NCBI GenBank assembly: GCA_005800795.1 | Contig: SYEN01000320.1 | Location: 1 to 16,371 of the forward strand | Source of the DNA: Burkholderiales bacterium | GTDB taxonomy: Bacteria; Pseudomonadota; Gammaproteobacteria; Burkholderiales; SG8-41 | Length of the DNA stretch: 16,371 nucleotides | Reading direction: 5' to 3' | Shown here: positions 1-6,768 of the stretch, piece by piece | Numbering within the stretch: position 1 is the stretch's first letter | Layout of the letters: each line of letters starts with the position of its first letter | Notes under the pieces: generated by a model | What the model saw: the letters and a program-made list of their open reading frames with translations, nothing else | Databases searched by the model: none | What the model was told of the DNA's origin: nothing | Position numbers and translations under genes: made by a program

Positions 1-800
1 TCGGCATCTTCGATCACATCGGCGACGTTCGACAAATACACCGGCGCGCCATTGCGATAGGCCACCACTACTTTCTTGTATTCCACCGCCGACTGCAACT
101 GATCGTTGGCGTCGATGGTGTAGGCACGCTCCGGGCCGTCAAAGCTGCCCTTGGCGGCATTAACGTTGGCCGCGGCTATGGCGGTGCGCACGTCCTCCAT
201 CGACAGATTGTTCGCCGCCAGTGCCTTGGGGTTCGCCTGCACGCGCACTGCAGGCCGCTGCCCACCGGACAGCGTAACCAGCCCCACGCCGGTCATCTGT
301 GAAATTTTTTGCGCGACACGCGTGTCAGCCAGATTCTGCACCTGCGTCATCGGCAGCGTTTTGGATGAAATGCCCAGCGTGAGTATCGGCGCGTCCGCCG
401 GATTGACCTTGCTGTAAATTGGCGGCGCGGGTAGATCAGTGGGCAGCAGATTCGCGCCCGCGTTGATTGCCGCCTGCACGCTTTGCACGGCCTCGTCGAG
501 ATTGATTTCGAGCGTGAATTGCAGCGTTACCACCGAAGCGCCACCGGAACTGGACGAAGACATTTGCCGCAGCCCGGGCATCTGGCCAAATTGCCGCTCC
601 AGCGGTGCGGTAATCGACGACGCCACCACCTCGGGGCTCGCCCCCGGATAAAACGTCACCACTTGTATCGTCGGGTAGTCCACCTGCGGCAAGGCAGATA
701 GCGGCAGCAGACGATAGGCAATCATGCCAGCGAGCAAAATCGCGATCATCAGCAGCGAAGTTGCTACGGGCCGCTCGATGAAAATGCGGGACGGGTTCAT
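1..800 (-). CDS. mdtB: RND multidrug efflux permease, MdtB-like (N-terminal part, runs off the window)
   Basis: Inner-membrane proton-driven RND pump subunit that would export drugs or other amphiphiles through a periplasmic adaptor and an outer-membrane channel. I translated the reverse strand from the ATG at 800. The product opens MNPSRIFIERPVATSLLM, then a hydrophobic first transmembrane helix (about residues 13-33), then SALPQVDYPTIQVVT, TAPLERQFGQMPG, SSGGASVVTLQF and SKVNPADAPI. These are hallmark stretches of the HAE1 family and follow E. coli MdtB closely as I remember it. About 266 codons are present; the family is about 1,000-1,050 residues, so the C-terminal three quarters lie beyond position 1. 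It starts 26 bases after the stop of the adaptor gene, so the two are surely one operon. No good ribosome-binding site is visible. The MdtB versus MdtC assignment is less certain than the family. Confidence 0.93.
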   Translation of the reverse strand, partial: MNPSRIFIERPVATSLLMIAILLAGMIAYRLLPLSALPQVDYPTIQVVTFYPGASPEVVASSITAPLERQFGQMPGLRQMSSSSSGGASVVTLQFTLEINLDEAVQSVQAAINAGANLLPTDLPAPPIYSKVNPADAPILTLGISSKTLPMTQVQNLADTRVAQKISQMTGVGLVTLSGGQRPAVRVQANPKALAANNLSMEDVRTAIAAANVNAAKGSFDGPERAYTIDANDQLQSAVEYKKVVVAYRNGAPVYLSNVADVIEDA

Positions 801-826
801 GCGGTCATGCCAGTGTCTGCGCGCAC

Positions 827-2590
827 CTACTCGTTCGCCTGTTCACGCTTGCCCCAACGGCCCTTCTCACCTTTTTCACCCTTGCCGCCCTTCCTGCGCG
901 GCTCGCCGTCGCCGGGTGGTGATTCGGAGGCAGCCTCCTTGGATGCGGGGGCGCTGTAGGGTTTACCGGGTTCGCCGGTACCATCGTCGGCTGTGGTCTT
1001 GTCAGCTCGCTCGCTTTTCTCGCCCTTCTCCCGTTTGGGCCGGTCGCCGCGCGGCCGATCCTTCTTTGGTGCATCACCGCTATCGGCATCCGCCGATTCA
1101 GTGCGTTCGCCCTTTTTGCGGCGTTCGCCCTTGCCACGCGTCTCGCCGTCGGCTTGGCCACCCTTTTCGCCTTTTTCGCCGGACTTGCCCCCTTTGGCGT
1201 CTTTCGCGTCCTTACCGTCCTTCCCGTCCTCTGCTTTCGGCGCACCTTCGCCATCACCGCCGCGCCGGCCCTTGCCCTTTCCTTTGCCTTTGCCGTCGCC
1301 CTTGCCGGCGCGTTCGCGGTTGGCGATTTCAACTTTCATGCCGTCGCGCAGCCGGTCCATGCCGTCGACCACCACGCGCTCGCCTCCCTTGACGCCGGAT
1401 TCAACGAGGACGCGGTTGCCCTCTACCACGCTGGTTTTGACCGGGCGCATCGACACGGTTAAATCTTCGTTGACGACATAAACAAAAATGCCCTGTGCGC
1501 CGCGCTGGATGGCCGCGCTGGGCACAGTGACCGCGTCCTCGCGCACATCCACCAGCATGCGCACGTTGACGAACTGGTTGGGAAACAGCAGCCCTTCTTC
1601 GTTGCGCACCTGAGCCTTCAAGCGCACTGTGCCGGTGGCGATGTCGATCTGATTGTCGACCGTCAGCAACACGCCGCGATCCAGCCTCGTCTTCTGATCG
1701 CGGTCGTAGATTTCCACCGGGATGCGTTCGCCACTGCGCCGCCGCGCCAGCACTTTTTGCAGATCGTCCTGCGGAATTGTGAACAGCACGGTGATCGGTT
1801 TAAGCTGCGTGATGACCACGAGGCCGGTGGCGTCGCCGCTACGCACGATATTGCCCTGATCCACCAGGCGCAAGCCCAGCTCGCCGGAAATAGGTGCGAC
1901 GATGCGCGTGTAGCTCAGTTGCAGCCGCGCATTGTCCACTTGGCCTTGATCAATTTTGACCGTGCCTTCCAGTTGGCGTACCAACGCCTCCTGGCTGCTG
2001 ACCTGCTGTTCGGCGATGGAATCCTGCTTGAGCAACGTGCGGTAGCGCTCCAGATCAACGCGCGCATTGGCGAGCAGCGCCTGATCACGCTGCATCTGCC
2101 CCTGCGCCTGCAAGAGTTGCGCCTGAAACGCGCGCGGATCGACTTCCGCCAGCAGCGTGCCCTGCTTGACCGTCTGCCCCTCTTTGAAATGCACGCGCAC
2201 CAGTTCGCCCTCGACGCGGCTTCTGACCGTGACGGTGCGCGTCGGCGTTACCGTACCAAGCCCGTTGAGATAAACGTTGACGTTGCCGGCGCGCGCCATG
2301 CCGGTGGCCACCGGCGCGGGCGGGCCGCCGCGCCCTCCCTTGCCCTTGCCTTTACCCTTGCCTTCGCCTTTGCCTTTTTCGGCGGCAACGGCATCACCCT
2401 TGCCATCGCCCTTGCCATCACCTTTGGCACCCGCTTTTGCGTCACCCTTGCCGTCGCCCTTCGCGCCCTCCTTTGCGGCTATGGCAGCAGGGTCGTTCGA
2501 CGCCTGCCATTGCTGATAACCCCAATAACTGCCGCCGCCCAGCGCTGCGGCACCGGCAATCCCGGCCATCCATTTGGTTAATCTGGTCAT
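827..2590 (-). CDS. mdtA: RND periplasmic adaptor (MdtA-like membrane fusion protein) with very long Lys/Gly-rich insertions
   Basis: Periplasmic adaptor linking the RND permease to an outer-membrane channel. From the ATG at 2590 it is 587 residues. Visible parts: N-terminal anchor MTRLTKWMAGIAGAAALGGG; a K/G/D-rich linker at about 41-90; the MdtA-like core at about 95-425 with TRTVTVRSRVEGEL, KEGQTVKQGTLLAEVDP (lipoyl half), a helical hairpin at about 153-225, RIVAPISGELGLRLVDQGN, DNQIDIATGTVRLKA and LFPNQFVNVRMLV; then a charged tail at about 430-587. E. coli MdtA is about 415 residues, and the excess is almost all in the linker and tail. The reading frame also opens at 2665, but I prefer 2590 because the membrane anchor begins there and the longer start would lie inside the candidate terminator of the preceding operon. 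It is followed by the mdtB-like gene after 26 bases. Confidence 0.9.
   Translation of the reverse strand: MTRLTKWMAGIAGAAALGGGSYWGYQQWQASNDPAAIAAKEGAKGDGKGDAKAGAKGDGKGDGKGDAVAAEKGKGEGKGKGKGKGGRGGPPAPVATGMARAGNVNVYLNGLGTVTPTRTVTVRSRVEGELVRVHFKEGQTVKQGTLLAEVDPRAFQAQLLQAQGQMQRDQALLANARVDLERYRTLLKQDSIAEQQVSSQEALVRQLEGTVKIDQGQVDNARLQLSYTRIVAPISGELGLRLVDQGNIVRSGDATGLVVITQLKPITVLFTIPQDDLQKVLARRRSGERIPVEIYDRDQKTRLDRGVLLTVDNQIDIATGTVRLKAQVRNEEGLLFPNQFVNVRMLVDVREDAVTVPSAAIQRGAQGIFVYVVNEDLTVSMRPVKTSVVEGNRVLVESGVKGGERVVVDGMDRLRDGMKVEIANRERAGKGDGKGKGKGKGRRGGDGEGAPKAEDGKDGKDAKDAKGGKSGEKGEKGGQADGETRGKGERRKKGERTESADADSGDAPKKDRPRGDRPKREKGEKSERADKTTADDGTGEPGKPYSAPASKEAASESPPGDGEPRRKGGKGEKGEKGRWGKREQANE
830..1306 (-). 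repeat. Low-complexity coding repeat: K/G/E/D-rich tail of the adaptor
   Basis: Codons for about residues 429-587 of the adaptor. They encode iterations of GKGDGKGKGKGK, DGKDGKDAKDAKGGKSG, EKGEKGG, ERRKKGERT and RKGGKGEKGEKGRWGK, rich in Lys, Gly, Glu, Asp and Arg, with almost no hydrophobic residues. At DNA level it is an imperfect short tandem repeat in which the plus strand reads cctttgccttt/cgcccttgcc-like units. Such tracts are prone to slippage, so length may vary between strains and assemblies here may be unreliable. Confidence 0.8.
2321..2470 (-). repeat. Low-complexity coding repeat: KGDGKGD-type linker of the adaptor
   Basis: Codons for about residues 41-90 of the adaptor, between the membrane anchor and the lipoyl/hairpin core. 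The protein repeats EGAKGDGKGDAKAGAKGDGK and then KGKGEGKGKGKGKGGRGG. The plus strand shows iterated cccttgcc and ctttgcc units. It resembles the tail in composition, so the two tracts may share an origin by slippage or recombination. The linker is flexible and strongly charged, not a folded domain. Confidence 0.8.
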
Positions 2591-2643
2591 TCGATTCTGA
2601 TTCGATGTTGGTGTCCTGCCAAGACGGAAAATCCCATGCTGAT

Positions 2644-2663
2644 AAAAACGGCGCACTGGCGCC
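2644..2663 (-). terminator. Candidate rho-independent terminator after the radical SAM operon
   Basis: On the minus strand the sequence reads GGCGC-CAGT-GCGCC, then G and five T (plus-strand aaaaa at 2644-2648). This is a 5-bp GC-only stem with a 4-base loop, 48 bases after the stop codon of the second radical SAM gene at 2711 and 54 bases before the adaptor ATG. The stem is short, so strength is uncertain, but position and T-run fit the boundary between two operons. Confidence 0.5.
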
Positions 2664-2710
2664 AAGAATAACGCATCCGCACTTCGGAGTTGGCCCGCCG
2701 AAACAAACTG

Positions 2711-3820
2711 TTACAACACCGCCGACAGGCTGACCGGCGCAGGCGGGCCAAGCACGCCGTCCCACGGCTGCCAGGTGGACGCCAGCCGCGCGTTGGGGTG
2801 AAAAATCAGTTCCTGGATAACGCCAGGCATACAGGTTTTGCTGCGTTCCAGTTGAGCGAGATCAGCGCCTTCAAATACCACGTCGATTCCCCTGTTCCCA
2901 TCGGCAGCATTGTGGCTATAGCGCCACACCTCGACATAGTAGTAATAGCCCATCACCTGCCGTACGAACGAAAAATCGGCGCGTTGCAACAACGCCGCCA
3001 GCAACGGCGCCATGGGCACACCTCGCCGCTGGGCAAAGCGCGTGACGAAGTTGGCGCGCGTCACTGCGGGGTCATGCCGCATGAGCTGCCGGAAGATCAC
3101 GTTATCCACACACAGGGTGGCGGCAAAATCGACATAGCGCATCACGCTGCCCAGATCTTCCACCGCGTGCGCCACCAGTACGCACGACAACCGCACGCGC
3201 GTGCCGGCGCGTTGCGCGCGCGCGACAATTTCGCGCAGCGCAGCGGCGTCCGGCGATGCCTCACTGCGGTAACGCATCAGACGGGCATTGACACGATCAT
3301 CCCAGTGGGCGCGACTGATGTTCAGATGCGCGACGCTGGTGTCCGCAATCCAGTCGATCAGCTGCCGGCCTTCGCGTTGATCGAGCAGGCCCGAACCGTT
3401 GGTGGTCACCGTGCGCTTGCGCGCACCGTGCTCTTGCAGCGTGCGCAGGATGCGCGGCAGACGCACATCCTGACTCGGCTCGCCACCGGTGATCGACACA
3501 CTGGGATTCAGCGGCTGCAGTGCCGCCAATACAGCCTGTAGTACGGCAAAGTAGCGCGTGTCATCACGCTCCACCGTTTTCTGCGCCGCGAGCGATACGC
3601 CGCGTGCGGCGGGCCGCAACTCTTCCACACAAAACGCACAGCGCGCATTGCACGCCTGGGCACTGTAAATCGACAGATTGGCGTTGGCGTAAATTTCGGC
3701 GGGCTTGCCCCACAGGTCCAGCTTCACCGTCCCCCGCGCGGTGCTGTTCTGCGCCAGGTCAAACGCTTCGCTCTGCGCTTCACGCCACAGTGGCAGATAG
3801 GGTCCGTACGGCGCGTTCAC
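2711..3820 (-). CDS. Radical SAM enzyme 2 (CxxxCxxC, no SPASM motif seen)
   Basis: Radical S-adenosylmethionine enzyme of unknown substrate, 369 residues from the GTG at 3820. The cluster motif CNARCAFC is at about 57-64, which would bind the 4Fe-4S cluster through three Cys. The SAM-binding GGEP motif (SITGGEPSQ) is at about 109-117 and TVTTNGSG at 137-144. The C-terminal part, ending in ELIFHPNARLASTW, has no cysteine-rich SPASM/twitch cluster. An upstream start at 3928 is open, but the GTG at 3820 overlaps the TGA of the preceding radical SAM gene in a GTGA junction typical of coupled translation, and the extra N-terminus would only be out-of-frame overlap with that gene. It is the last gene of the adenylating-enzyme/radical-SAM operon and is followed by a candidate terminator. 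The family is clear; the reaction cannot be told from the sequence. Confidence 0.85.
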   Translation of the reverse strand: MNAPYGPYLPLWREAQSEAFDLAQNSTARGTVKLDLWGKPAEIYANANLSIYSAQACNARCAFCVEELRPAARGVSLAAQKTVERDDTRYFAVLQAVLAALQPLNPSVSITGGEPSQDVRLPRILRTLQEHGARKRTVTTNGSGLLDQREGRQLIDWIADTSVAHLNISRAHWDDRVNARLMRYRSEASPDAAALREIVARAQRAGTRVRLSCVLVAHAVEDLGSVMRYVDFAATLCVDNVIFRQLMRHDPAVTRANFVTRFAQRRGVPMAPLLAALLQRADFSFVRQVMGYYYYVEVWRYSHNAADGNRGIDVVFEGADLAQLERSKTCMPGVIQELIFHPNARLASTWQPWDGVLGPPAPVSLSAVL

Positions 3821-4551
3821 GCGAGACCAACCATGCTTTCCGAACGGCCAATGAGATCGGGGCCGAACATGCGCCCATCGGGATTCACCAACCGGAAGTT
3901 TTCGCCAGCGAGATGCGGTGCGTCCCACGCTGTTTCGTTACCCGCCAGCCCGTAGCGTTGCAGCCAAAACACATTGGCGCGCGGCATCAGCCCGGCGGCG
4001 CGCACCGCGTCGAGAACAGCCTGATCGTCGTTGTCGTAGCCCCGGCGCAAGCGGACGTTGTAGATCACTTCACGCGCGCCGCCGAGCTGTTGCAACGCGC
4101 TTTGCACCTCGGCAGCCAGGTGCAACAAACCTGCATCGTGATCCATAAGATATTGATTTATACAGAGTTTTACCAACAGCGGCTCACCCAGCCGGGCAAG
4201 CCAATCGCGTAGTCTGGCAGTGCGGCGCGGTATTGCCACGCCATTGGTGCAGAGAATCAACTGCCTGCAACGCTTTTCAGCACGCAGGCGTGCAACGAAA
4301 TCCCCGAAGTGCGGATGCAGCGTCGGCTCGCCACCTTCGAGTTGCACATCAAAATTGCCCGCCGCGGGAAGGCTCGCTGCGATTTGCGCCCAGGTGATCC
4401 ACGTGTTGCCCGCCGGCGATGAATAAGTGCTGCACCACGGGCAGGCGCGATTGCAGTGATTGGTGAGCGCCACATAAACGCGGTGCGTTCTTCCCGCGTA
4501 AGGATGATCGTGCGGCGTTCCGTTGGAACCATCATGCGGCGCCGGCTTCAT
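3817..4551 (-). CDS. Radical SAM enzyme 1 (small, CNRACPWC)
   Basis: Compact radical SAM protein of 244 residues, about the size of a minimal radical SAM core. Cys motif CNRACPWC at 33-40 (C33, C37, C40), GGEPTLHP at 73-80 for SAM binding, and LCTNG at 100-104 in the next strand. No additional Fe-S motif is evident; the C-terminal half is helical and basic (YNVRLRRGYDNDDQ). The ATG at 4551 is one base past the TGA of the adenylating-enzyme gene and has a clear GAGGA ribosome-binding site at 4561-4557, five bases upstream, so the start is well supported. The gene ends in a GTGA overlap with the second radical SAM gene. Two different radical SAM enzymes in tandem after an AMP-forming ligase suggest a multi-step modification pathway. 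The substrate is unknown. Confidence 0.87.
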   Translation of the reverse strand: MKPAPHDGSNGTPHDHPYAGRTHRVYVALTNHCNRACPWCSTYSSPAGNTWITWAQIAASLPAAGNFDVQLEGGEPTLHPHFGDFVARLRAEKRCRQLILCTNGVAIPRRTARLRDWLARLGEPLLVKLCINQYLMDHDAGLLHLAAEVQSALQQLGGAREVIYNVRLRRGYDNDDQAVLDAVRAAGLMPRANVFWLQRYGLAGNETAWDAPHLAGENFRLVNPDGRMFGPDLIGRSESMVGLA

Positions 4552-4552
4552 G

Positions 4553-5959
4553 TCATTCCTCGATCATTTTGCTGACGTAGGGAATCACTTTGTCAGCCAT
4601 GCCACGATAGCCAAGTTGCAAGTCTTCAATCAGCGTCATGGACTGCCCCAGCAGCAAGCGCAATTCTGCTTCGAGTTCATCGCGCGGCCAAGCTGCCGAC
4701 GCGAGCGTACGGTAGGTGAGCTCGCAAGCGGCGTTTTCCCATTGCACAAATCGATGTTGCACCAGCGGATAGCGGCGAAGCACCGTGGCGACATCCTGCG
4801 TGGTGACGCGCGCGCCAGCCACCGCGCGGAAAACCACCGGCGAGCGGCCATCCAGTTGCTTTAGCCTTGGCATCGGGTCTCCGCACGGACAAGGCGTGTA
4901 GTCGAGCCGCCCCCAGTCGCTCGTGCGATATCGCAGCAGCGGAATGAACGGATTGCGCCCCCCGGTTACAGTAATCTCACCGATACCCGTGGTGGGTTGG
5001 CCATCGGCATCCAGCGTTTCCAAGTGCACATCGTGGGGCAGCCAGTGATAACCGTGCCCTTGCGGGCAGGCGTAACCGAGCGGCCCGGTTTCGGTGAGCG
5101 AGTACCAGTCGATCACCGGACAGCCATAGGCGTCTTGCAACTTTTGCTTGAGCGCGGTGGACATCGCCACTGCGGTAGTCACCAGGGCTTTCGCGCCTCC
5201 GCCTATATCCGCATCCAGCATGTCGGCGAAACTCAGCGGATCGCCGGAAAAAATGCGCGGGCGGAAGTGTCCAAAGAACGCACGCCGCGCGTTCACATCC
5301 GGCCACTCATCGGAGAACAGATTGAGCTTGGCAAACCCCGCGCCGCCCCACGCCGCCATCACCGTGGGGTAAGTGACAGTATGGCGCTGCGAACCCACCA
5401 GAAAACACGCCGTCTCTTCCGGCGCAAAACGCGTATCTACGCCATACCGCGCCAGTGCAACATTTAGCAATGGGATATAACTTGCCACCGCCAGCGCGTC
5501 CTGCGGCACCAGCAGCGCGTGACCCGTCGTGCCCGCCGTGCGATAAATTATCATGCGTTTGAGGGCCACATCGTCTGGCGTGAGCCGGTCGGCATGCATG
5601 GCGACATCCTCGCGCGAGGTCGTCGGCAGTTCCTGCCAGCGTTGTTCGAGATCGCGTTCGATCAAGCCCTCGCCAAAGCGCAATCGATACAGCGGTGTCT
5701 GCGCGATGCGTGAGGTGGCCCAAGCAAGCATGTCGTCATCGGGCTTTGCCATGCGCGCGCCGCGCTGTGCGTGCAAGGTTTTATCAAAGCGCGCAAGTTG
5801 CTCAACATCGTCAGCCTGCAATCGGTCACCCGCCGGATGGTTCCACACGGGCGCGCAAGCATGCCCATACAAAGCCGCCAGCGTCGCCCGGCTCGCGGCA
5901 TTGGCCGTGGGCGACAGTTGGTAGAGGCGTTCGAGTGTGGGTGTTTGGGGGAAGCTCAT
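4553..5959 (-). CDS. PaaK/CapK-like AMP-forming adenylating enzyme
   Basis: ANL-superfamily adenylate-forming enzyme of 468 residues from the ATG at 5959. The family activates a carboxylic acid with ATP, usually for transfer to CoA or another acceptor. Visible core motifs: YRTAGTTGHALL at 139-150 (phosphate-binding loop), WYSLTETGPLGYACP at 285-299 (adenine/substrate motif) and LLRYRTSDWGRL at 341-352 (ribose-binding Asp). CPCGDPMPRL at 357-366 is the PaaK/CapK-type Cys motif. Length and motif order fit phenylacetate-CoA ligase-like proteins, but the acid is not predictable. The frame also opens with TTG at 5968; I prefer the ATG at 5959, although neither has a visible ribosome-binding site. 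First gene of an operon with two radical SAM genes (1-base gap, then a 4-base overlap). A repeat element lies 15 bases upstream. Confidence 0.85.
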   Translation of the reverse strand: MSFPQTPTLERLYQLSPTANAASRATLAALYGHACAPVWNHPAGDRLQADDVEQLARFDKTLHAQRGARMAKPDDDMLAWATSRIAQTPLYRLRFGEGLIERDLEQRWQELPTTSREDVAMHADRLTPDDVALKRMIIYRTAGTTGHALLVPQDALAVASYIPLLNVALARYGVDTRFAPEETACFLVGSQRHTVTYPTVMAAWGGAGFAKLNLFSDEWPDVNARRAFFGHFRPRIFSGDPLSFADMLDADIGGGAKALVTTAVAMSTALKQKLQDAYGCPVIDWYSLTETGPLGYACPQGHGYHWLPHDVHLETLDADGQPTTGIGEITVTGGRNPFIPLLRYRTSDWGRLDYTPCPCGDPMPRLKQLDGRSPVVFRAVAGARVTTQDVATVLRRYPLVQHRFVQWENAACELTYRTLASAAWPRDELEAELRLLLGQSMTLIEDLQLGYRGMADKVIPYVSKMIEE

Positions 5960-5974
5960 GAAATTCAAAAACGA

Positions 5975-6122
5975 TTAACTGCAGATGAATGCAGATGAAT
6001 GCAGATGAACGCAGATAAAAAAAACTCTGGCAAATCATAATATTTCCTTTAAAAACAATGTGTTACAAAGACCGCTCATCTTCAGAACTAATCTGCGTTC
6101 ATCCGCGTACATCTGCGGTTAA
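5975..6122 (-). repeat. Inverted-repeat intergenic element, copy 1 (GCAGATGAAC family)
   Basis: Element of about 148 bases filling most of the gap between the coiled-coil gene (stop 6148) and the adenylating-enzyme gene (ATG 5959). The arms are TTAA-ended arrays of GCAGAT units at 10-base spacing: four units at 5975-6016 and, inverted, three imperfect units at 6091-6122. The A/T-rich centre (6017-6090) is clearly related to the centre of the copy at 11304-11408. On the minus strand both read GAAGAyGrGCG, then TTGTAA, then ATT..TTTTTAA and GGA in the same order. This copy is more diverged and has a longer centre and one extra unit in the gene-proximal arm. It may be a small non-autonomous mobile element or a regulatory repeat; no transposase is present. 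Confidence 0.8.
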
Positions 6123-6147
6123 ACATGCAGTTGACCTTCGCTGTCGT

Positions 6148-6768
6148 TCACTCCCGCGTACCCTTGGCCGCCGCTTCCTCCGCCGCCTTGCGCGCCATCT
6201 CCTCGCGCACCTTGCGCGCGCGTTCCTCTTCCTCGGCACGGCGCTTCTTCGCGGCTTCCTGCAAGCCGCGCGAGGCAGCGATCACGCGCTCGCGCTCGAC
6301 GCTGGAAATTGACTCCAGCCGTTGTTGCGCCTGTTTTGCGTTTTCACCTTGCGGCCGCAACTCCAGCGCCTTCAGACAAAGCCGCGCCAGCTCCTCGCGC
6401 CGGTCGTCGTCATTCACCAGAGCTTCGGCTGTGGTCACCGCGGCAAGGTCACGCACGACAGTGACTAGCCACACTTGCGCTTGCGCGGGGTTAGCCTTGC
6501 CTTGAAACCACGGGTCGGCAAGCAGCCAGCTTCCCACCTGCGTAGTGCGAATCAGATTGCGCTGTTTCTTGTCGAGCTTCGCAGGGCGCAACGACGCCAG
6601 CCAGCGCGCATCGGGATTCAGCAGCCCAAGCCCGCGCAGCACATCGCCCGTCACTGCGCCCGCTTCGAGTCCAGGCGCGGCGCCGCTCGCGGGTTCGGCC
6701 AGCAAGTCCGACGGCATCTCGGAAACACGCCGCATCAGATATTGCAGCAAGGGGCCTTCGACGGTCAC
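6148..6768 (-). CDS. Small protein with C-terminal charged coiled coil, last gene of the MoxR/vWA block
   Basis: I do not recognise the family. From the GTG at 6768 it is 206 residues. The N-terminal two thirds is a mixed helical domain (GPLLQYLMRRVSEMPSDLLA; LRGLGLLNPDARWLASLRPA; QVGSWLLADPWFQGKANPAQ), with no signal peptide or membrane segment. From about residue 150 to the end it is a long Arg/Glu/Ala-rich helix (KKRRAEEEERARKVREEMAR) that should form a coiled coil. The frame is open to another GTG at 6786. I chose 6768 because it overlaps the TGA of the vWA gene as GTGA and has an AGGTGA ribosome-binding site at 6778-6773. Translational coupling to the vWA gene suggests a dedicated partner or adaptor. 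The function is unknown. Confidence 0.8.
   Translation of the reverse strand: MTVEGPLLQYLMRRVSEMPSDLLAEPASGAAPGLEAGAVTGDVLRGLGLLNPDARWLASLRPAKLDKKQRNLIRTTQVGSWLLADPWFQGKANPAQAQVWLVTVVRDLAAVTTAEALVNDDDRREELARLCLKALELRPQGENAKQAQQRLESISSVERERVIAASRGLQEAAKKRRAEEEERARKVREEMARKAAEEAAAKGTRE

Noticed and set aside
2594..2622. Promoter-like pair TTGGCA-17-CAGAAT (minus strand) before the adaptor gene
   Set aside because: The spacing is ideal and the hexamers are fair, but the -10-like box ends only three bases before the ATG at 2590, so transcription would start inside the coding sequence. It could be real only with a later start codon; too weak to annotate.
2591..2665. Longer adaptor start at 2665
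   Set aside because: The extra 25 residues precede the membrane anchor, and their codons overlap the candidate terminator of the upstream operon. The ATG at 2590 begins the anchor directly.
3821..3928. N-terminally extended form of radical SAM enzyme 2
   Set aside because: The extension would overlap the preceding radical SAM gene by 112 bases and contains only Arg/Trp-rich out-of-frame sequence. The GTGA junction at 3817-3820 is the natural start.
5975..6016. GCAGATGAAT iterations considered as a CRISPR array
   Set aside because: The period is 10 bases with no unique spacers, and a matching inverted arm lies at 6091-6122. It is part of an inverted-repeat element.
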